A stretch of DNA of 64,000 nt. Source: an uncultured Curvibacter sp. GTDB lineage: Bacteria; Pseudomonadota; Gammaproteobacteria; Burkholderiales; Burkholderiaceae_C. The notes below the pieces were generated by a model, which was not told where the DNA came from, searched no databases, and saw nothing but the letters and a program-made list of their open reading frames with translations. Position 1 is the first letter of the stretch. Each line of letters begins with the position of its first letter. The DNA lies in NCBI GenBank assembly GCA_903828535.1, contig CAIKMN010000010.1, forward strand, positions 1 to 64,000, given 5' to 3'. This document shows, piece after piece, positions 59,875 to 64,000 of this stretch. The position numbers and the translations under genes were made by a program.

Positions 59875-61019
59875 GCCAACGGTGGCGGAATTTTGGGTTT
59901 GGGCCGGCGCTTGGGCCAGACCAACAAGGCTGTGGCGCCGTAATTCCAACCAAAGCCCACCAAGATGCCCGCCAAGCTGGACACAATCCAGCCGCCAAAA
60001 TCGTCATAAACCGCGTTGGCGATGCCCACATTGGCAATCGCCCCAATGCCACAAGTGGCCATGAACTTGATCAAGCCCACCCACCAGCGCCAGCCTTGCA
60101 GTTTTTGATCGCGGTACGTCAGCGTGTTGTTGAGGTAAAAATTGAAGACCATGGCCGCCACGACGGCCAGTATCTGGGCTTGTAAGAAAGCCCAGTCGCG
60201 CCACAACATGGCCAAGCGCAAAACACCCAAATGCACCGGGACGCCGAGCAAGCCGATCAAACCAAAGGACAACAAGGAAACCGGGACAAAACGACCCACG
60301 GTTTTGTCGACCAGCAGCATCAGGTAATCAAAGGCCACCCGCTGATCGAGTTTGCTTTCGCCCGCGTGTCGTTGACGGAACTGCAAAGGAATTTCTTTCA
60401 CCTTCAGGGGCTGGGGCGATGAGACCACCAAATCCAGCAGCAACTTAAAGCCCAAGCTGGACAAGTCATAGACCGCGGCCTCAAAGACCGATCGTCGCAC
60501 CATGAAGAAGCCACTCATGGGGTCGCGCAAACTCACCTTCAGCCACCACTGCCCGAGCTGAGTGGCCAGATGGCTGGTGGTTTGGCGGCCGGTATCCCAA
60601 TCGCCCACACCGCCACCGTCCATGTATCGAGTGCCCACGGCGAGGTCATGGCCCTCTTCACGGAGTGCCTTGACCATCTGAGGCAGCAAGCTTTCGTCGT
60701 GCTGCAAGTCAGCGTCCATGACGGCCAACAAAGGCGCGTGGGTCGACAGCATGCCTTCAATGCAGGCGCTGGACAAGCCGCGCCGGCCCACACGCCTCAG
60801 GCAACGCACCTGGGGATGGGTCAACGCCAAATCGCGCAACAAAGCGGCTGTGCCATCTGGGGAATCGTCATCGACGACGATCATTTCCCATTGAATGTCA
60901 CTCAGCGTCAGCTCCAGACGGCCGATCAGCTCTTTTAAGTTAGCAGCCTCGTTGAAGGTGGGGACCACCACAGCCAACTCGAGGGGCTTTACAGATTCCG
61001 AAATGGCCACTGGCGACAA
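59871..61019 (-). CDS. GT2 polyprenyl-phosphate glycosyltransferase fused to GtrA-like domain
   Basis: A 382-residue bifunctional protein. Residues 12-230 form a dolichol-phosphate-mannose-synthase-like GT2 domain: VVPTFNEAANL, VVDDDSPDGT, MDADLQHDE, and GTRYMDGGGVGDWDTGRQ. The last 130 residues form a GtrA-like four-helix membrane domain (VHLGVLRL, AMVFNFYLNNTLTYRD, FMATCGIGAIANVGIAN) that may flip the lipid-linked sugar. It should make polyprenyl-phosphate-sugar for the ArnT-like transferase. The start is a TTG and uncertain. The fusion is known in other bacteria. Confidence 0.9.
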   Translation of the reverse strand: MSPVAISESVKPLELAVVVPTFNEAANLKELIGRLELTLSDIQWEMIVVDDDSPDGTAALLRDLALTHPQVRCLRRVGRRGLSSACIEGMLSTHAPLLAVMDADLQHDESLLPQMVKALREEGHDLAVGTRYMDGGGVGDWDTGRQTTSHLATQLGQWWLKVSLRDPMSGFFMVRRSVFEAAVYDLSSLGFKLLLDLVVSSPQPLKVKEIPLQFRQRHAGESKLDQRVAFDYLMLLVDKTVGRFVPVSLLSFGLIGLLGVPVHLGVLRLAMLWRDWAFLQAQILAVVAAMVFNFYLNNTLTYRDQKLQGWRWWVGLIKFMATCGIGAIANVGIANAVYDDFGGWIVSSLAGILVGFGWNYGATALLVWPKRRPKPKIPPPLA

Positions 61020-61158
61020 GGTCTTTGAGGTGAGAAAGACAAGAGTTTAGAACAATTTAAAACACTTTGATCGATCGGCTTCTTCAGCACCCTTAAACCC
61101 AACTGTCACAAACCAACGCTAGTATGTTGTCACCCTCATTGCCTTTTTAAGTCTCAAA
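61020..61158. promoter_or_regulatory. Divergent promoter region between the GT module and ppk2
   Basis: A 139-base gap between the divergent starts. Two half-sites resembling the PhoB box 7-mer (CTGTCAC at 61103, TTGTCAC at 61127) lie 24 bases apart before ppk2, but the second repeats expected at 11-base spacing are missing. No clear -35/-10 pair was found. Confidence 0.25.
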
Positions 61159-62106
61159 ATGACCACGAATCAAGCCCCTCATACAGATGCCCAGTTGAGC
61201 CAAAATGAACTTCAGCGTCTGCACGAAGATGCGCTGGACGCCTTGGATGAAGACTTAGAGCTTGAAATGGATGAAGAATGGCTGGCCCATCAGGCCGCTT
61301 TGGGCGAGGGCCATGCTGCGCCTTCGATGGACCGAGAGGCGCGTCGAATTTACTTCCGCGAGTTGTTCCGGCTGCAAGGCGAATTGGTCAAATTGCAAGA
61401 CTGGGTGGTGGCGACCGGTCATAAAGTGGTGATTTTGTTTGAAGGTCGCGACGCGGCGGGCAAGGGCGGCGTCATCAAGCGCATCACCCAACGACTCAAC
61501 CCCCGTGTCTGTCGCGTTGTGGCTTTGCCTGCGCCCAACAACCGCGAACGCACCCAGTGGTATTTCCAGCGCTACATCGCCAACTTGCCCGCTGCCGGTG
61601 AAATTGTGTTGTTCGACCGTAGCTGGTACAACCGCGCCGGGGTCGAACGCGTGATGGGCTTTTGCACCGAAGAGGAATACCAAGAATTCTTCCGCACCGT
61701 CCCCGAGTTTGAGCGCATGCTGACCCGCTCAGGCATCCAACTCATCAAATACTGGTTCTCGATTTCTGACGATGAACAACGCCTGCGCTTTTTAGGACGC
61801 ATCCACGATCCGCTCAAGCAATGGAAACTCAGCCCAATGGACCTGGAGTCTCGTCGTCGCTGGGAAGATTACACCAAGGCCAAAGAAATCATGCTCGAAC
61901 GCACCCACATCAGCGAAGCCCCTTGGTGGGTGGTACCAGCCGACGACAAAAAGAAAGCGCGCTTGAACTGCATCAGCCACTTGCTCAGCCAAATGCCCTA
62001 TGAAGAAGTAGCGCATCCTGAAATTGTGCTGCCTCCCCGACAGCACCACGAAGATTACGCCCGCAACCCGATGCCTGAAGACCTCTTGGTGCCGCAAAAA
62101 TACTGA
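61159..62106 (+). CDS. ppk2: Polyphosphate kinase 2
   Basis: PPK2 uses polyphosphate to phosphorylate nucleotides (or the reverse). The 315-residue product has an acidic N-terminal region (LEDELELEMDEEW-like) and then the P-loop kinase core: Walker A GRDAAGKGGVIKR near residue 98, DRSWYNRAGVERVMGF for Walker B and lid, and the C-terminal WEDYTKAKEIMLERTH. The single-domain form fits the class that acts mainly on ADP or GDP, but the exact nucleotide preference cannot be told. It lies 12 bases before the ZntB-like gene. Confidence 0.94.
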   Translation: MTTNQAPHTDAQLSQNELQRLHEDALDALDEDLELEMDEEWLAHQAALGEGHAAPSMDREARRIYFRELFRLQGELVKLQDWVVATGHKVVILFEGRDAAGKGGVIKRITQRLNPRVCRVVALPAPNNRERTQWYFQRYIANLPAAGEIVLFDRSWYNRAGVERVMGFCTEEEYQEFFRTVPEFERMLTRSGIQLIKYWFSISDDEQRLRFLGRIHDPLKQWKLSPMDLESRRRWEDYTKAKEIMLERTHISEAPWWVVPADDKKKARLNCISHLLSQMPYEEVAHPEIVLPPRQHHEDYARNPMPEDLLVPQKY

Positions 62107-62118
62107 TATAACCGCGGG

Positions 62119-63144
62119 ATGATTTTGGCACCCCATCCCTACGGCTCCGACAAAGACGGGTTGATTTGCGGCTTTTTGTTTCAACCAGGTCAAACTGGAC
62201 AGCCCATTAATTTGGCAGGCGCCAAAGATTGGTTAAAGCGCCGAAGCAACGCTGACTCGGACCCTTCTTCCTCCGGGTTTGTCTGGCTCCACTTCAACTT
62301 GAGCGACGCCAAGGCCGAGGATTGGATCAAAACCAACCTGCCCGTCGTGCCGGAATTTTTCGAGGCCTTGCACACCGGCACTCGCTCCACCCGCATCGAA
62401 GACGCCGCCGACAATTTGGTGGCGGTGGTCAACGACGTCACCTTTGATTTCACCTTTGACCCCAGCGAAATCGGCACGCTTTGGGTGAACGTGGGGCCTG
62501 AGTTGGCGGTGTCCGCCAGACTTCACCCTTTGAAGTCAATCGACCAACTTCGTCACTCCGTGGTGGCCGGGAAAACCTTCAACTCCTCCGTGGCCTTTTT
62601 GAACCAACTCATGCACGACCAGGGCGACGTGCTGGTGCGCATCGTGCGAGAGGCCACGCTGAAAGTTGACGAGCTAGAAGATGCATGGTTGGCAGGGCGA
62701 TGGCACAAAAAACGCATGGATTTGGGCAATATGCGCCGTTTGCTGGTGCGCTTGCGACGACTTTTAGCACCAGAACCGGCGGCCTTGTTTCGGCTTCTTC
62801 GCAACCCACCGCAATGGGTTCAAGAAGAGGACTTGGAAGAGTTGCGGCAAGCCACGGAAGAATTTTCCTTGGTCATTCAAGACGGCTCGGAGTTACAAGA
62901 GCGCATCAAATTGTTACAAGAAGAAGTGGCGGCTTTGGTCAATGAACAGACCAATAAAAGCGTGTTCACTTTGACCATCGTGACCGTTCTGGCACTGCCA
63001 GTGAACATGGTGGCGGGTCTTTTTGGCATGAACGTCGGCGGTATTCCGCTGGCTGACCATCCCAATGGCTTTTTTTGGGTCGTGGGCACCCTGATCGTCT
63101 TCACCTTGCTGGCCTGCTGGCTGGTTTGGCGCCGGACCGATTGA
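62119..63144 (+). CDS. CorA/ZntB family divalent metal transporter
   Basis: A 341-residue CorA-superfamily protein. The N-terminal 270 residues form the cytoplasmic alpha/beta and long-helix domain. Two transmembrane helices close the C-terminus, with the pore motif GMNVGGIPL near residue 300. The GMN motif is intact, and the VGGIP extension is more like ZntB (zinc) than CorA (magnesium). The end is basic (WLVWRRTD). It follows ppk2 by 12 bases; polyphosphate chelates divalent cations, so a functional link is conceivable. Confidence 0.9.
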   Translation: MILAPHPYGSDKDGLICGFLFQPGQTGQPINLAGAKDWLKRRSNADSDPSSSGFVWLHFNLSDAKAEDWIKTNLPVVPEFFEALHTGTRSTRIEDAADNLVAVVNDVTFDFTFDPSEIGTLWVNVGPELAVSARLHPLKSIDQLRHSVVAGKTFNSSVAFLNQLMHDQGDVLVRIVREATLKVDELEDAWLAGRWHKKRMDLGNMRRLLVRLRRLLAPEPAALFRLLRNPPQWVQEEDLEELRQATEEFSLVIQDGSELQERIKLLQEEVAALVNEQTNKSVFTLTIVTVLALPVNMVAGLFGMNVGGIPLADHPNGFFWVVGTLIVFTLLACWLVWRRTD

Positions 63145-63285
63145 CAGCGAATGGCGCCAATTTGGCGATAGGCGTCATTCTCCTGACACAACTGTGAATT
63201 AACGTAACAAATCTCTCGTCGTGAGAGGGGCGGTGTTTGTCTGCACCGCTGTCCACCGTCACGCCCCTGGGGCAAGGATTTGGTT

Positions 63286-63924
63286 ATGACCACTAGTCAA
63301 TTACTTAACGGGGATTCTTATCTCCGTTTTCGCAAAGAATTGGACGACCGCGGGATCGTTTTTTCTTACAGCGGTTATCTGAACGAAGCCATTTTGACCG
63401 GCATTGGCAACGCGTTGCGCACCAAGATGGAGATGGATCACACCGACGCCAAAGTGCAGCGCAGCGTGTTCTCGTCCTTTGTCGAACAAGTGCAAAACGT
63501 GATTCGTTACTCCGCCGAAAAGATTCCGCCAGAAGAATTGCAGGCCCAAGAGGCAGCGGTCTCTGGTGCCCCCGCTGCCAGTCAAGAGGCTGCTGAAGCC
63601 GAAGAGCAAAAAGCCCTTTCCTACGGCTTGGTGACGGTCGGTGAGTACGTCAACGGTCCCCGTTTCGTGACCTGCTGCAACATGGTTCACGCCAAAGACA
63701 CCGAAAAGCTCAAAGCCCAACTGGACTCCATCCGTGGCTTGGACCGCAAAGAACTCGGCGCGATGATGCGTCAACAACTCAAAGACGGGCCGCCAGAGGG
63801 CTCCAAAGGCGCCGGCGTGGGCTTCATCCAAATGGCCCGTGAGGCCAATGGCAATTGGGAATACGACATTGTCAAAGGCGCCACCGAAGGTTTTGATTTC
63901 TTCTGCTTTGAAGCACATTTTTAA
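63286..63924 (+). CDS. siaB: SiaB family protein kinase
   Basis: SiaB phosphorylates SiaC, which in Pseudomonas controls a diguanylate cyclase and thus biofilm formation and aggregation. The 212-residue product starts MTTSQLLNGDSYLRFRKELDDRGIVFSYSGYLNEAILTGIGNAL and contains RSVFSSFVEQVQNVIRYSAEKI, which I recognise from Burkholderiales SiaB-like proteins (DUF6272). Unusual features are an alanine/glutamate-rich loop near residues 85-110. I start at the ATG at 63286 with AAGGA seven bases before it. The call is strengthened by siaC directly downstream. Confidence 0.85.
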   Translation: MTTSQLLNGDSYLRFRKELDDRGIVFSYSGYLNEAILTGIGNALRTKMEMDHTDAKVQRSVFSSFVEQVQNVIRYSAEKIPPEELQAQEAAVSGAPAASQEAAEAEEQKALSYGLVTVGEYVNGPRFVTCCNMVHAKDTEKLKAQLDSIRGLDRKELGAMMRQQLKDGPPEGSKGAGVGFIQMAREANGNWEYDIVKGATEGFDFFCFEAHF

Positions 63925-63933
63925 GAGGCCCCC

Positions 63934-64000
63934 ATGGAAAACATCAACATTGCCGCTACGGCCCGCACCCCCGCCTTGTCTTTGGATGTGGCTTCGCGCG
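63934..64000 (+). CDS. siaC: SiaC family regulatory phosphoprotein, 5' end only (window edge)
   Basis: The last 67 bases open a reading frame, MENINIAATARTPALSLDVASR, 9 bases after siaB. This matches the N-terminus I recall for DUF1987/SiaC proteins in Comamonadaceae. SiaC is the target of SiaB and partner of a diguanylate cyclase. The gene is cut by the window end, so the rest cannot be judged. Confidence 0.75.
   Translation, partial: MENINIAATARTPALSLDVASR

Overview
This window reads as a chromosomal core-genome segment of a betaproteobacterium, most likely family Comamonadaceae (a Limnohabitans/Rhodoferax/Polaromonas-like genome). That placement comes from protein signatures and gene orders I recognise: bamE/fur divergent, dapB-exbB-exbD-leuS-lptE-holA-proA, a proteobacterial-type gshA with gshB, hpf-ptsN-hprK, the atpIBEFHAGDC operon, the rpsL-rpsG-fusA-tuf-rpsJ block, and a ribosomal protein S3 with a long charged tail. 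No search could be run. Genes are packed tightly, often with ATGA or TGATG overlaps. I see no insertion sequence, prophage, integron or CRISPR array.

Layout. 1-318 has no gene but holds an 8-bp tandem repeat. 319-10943 (minus) runs bamE, dapB, exbB/exbD-type proton channel, leuS, lptE, holA, proA, gshA, gshB. fur faces bamE and ends against hprK. 11433-16276 (minus) is pntAa-pntAb-pntB followed by hpf-ptsN-hprK. 16369-18029 (plus) is a Nudix gene coupled to mnmA. Then come a CoA-binding protein gene, tRNA-Arg(CCG), a membrane-anchored cytochrome c, a YheT-like hydrolase pair and an NTF2-like protein. 21453-28609 (minus) is the complete ATP synthase operon, closed by a terminator.

28834-34816 (plus) holds ybeD-lipB-lipA (lipoate synthesis and transfer), a patatin-like lipase, a Gph-type phosphatase and a TonB-dependent receptor carrying a 9-bp repeat. 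34835-37299 (minus) is the PTS phosphorelay: EIIA-Man, HPr and EI. 37360-37866 is a peroxiredoxin. 37957-47898 (minus) is the str block plus most of the S10 block, with two clear sigma70 promoters (before rpsL and before rplC) and a perfect hairpin terminator after rpsQ. 48049-51972 holds a PBP5-type carboxypeptidase, a hydrolase, a 2Fe-2S ferredoxin-like protein, a VanZ-like protein and HemJ. hemB is divergent from hemJ.

53039-57406 is an accessory metabolic patch: dienelactone hydrolase, SDR, MaoC-like protein, hemerythrin and GMC oxidoreductase. 57416-61019 (minus) is a tight three-gene glycosyltransferase module: GT2 fused to GtrA, an ArnT-like transferase, and a PAP2 phosphatase. 61159-64000 (plus) holds ppk2, a ZntB/CorA-type transporter, siaB and the 5' end of siaC, cut by the window edge.

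The most interesting points are the undescribed-looking polyprenyl-sugar/lipid-glycosylation module (57.4-61.0 kb), the SiaB-SiaC signalling pair at the right edge, the promoter-separated and truncated S10 operon, an inverted repeat between pntA and the Nudix gene, PTS and hpf clusters separated from their usual neighbours, and several short tandem repeats, some of them in frame inside exported proteins. I found no clearly novel large system; most of the window is housekeeping.
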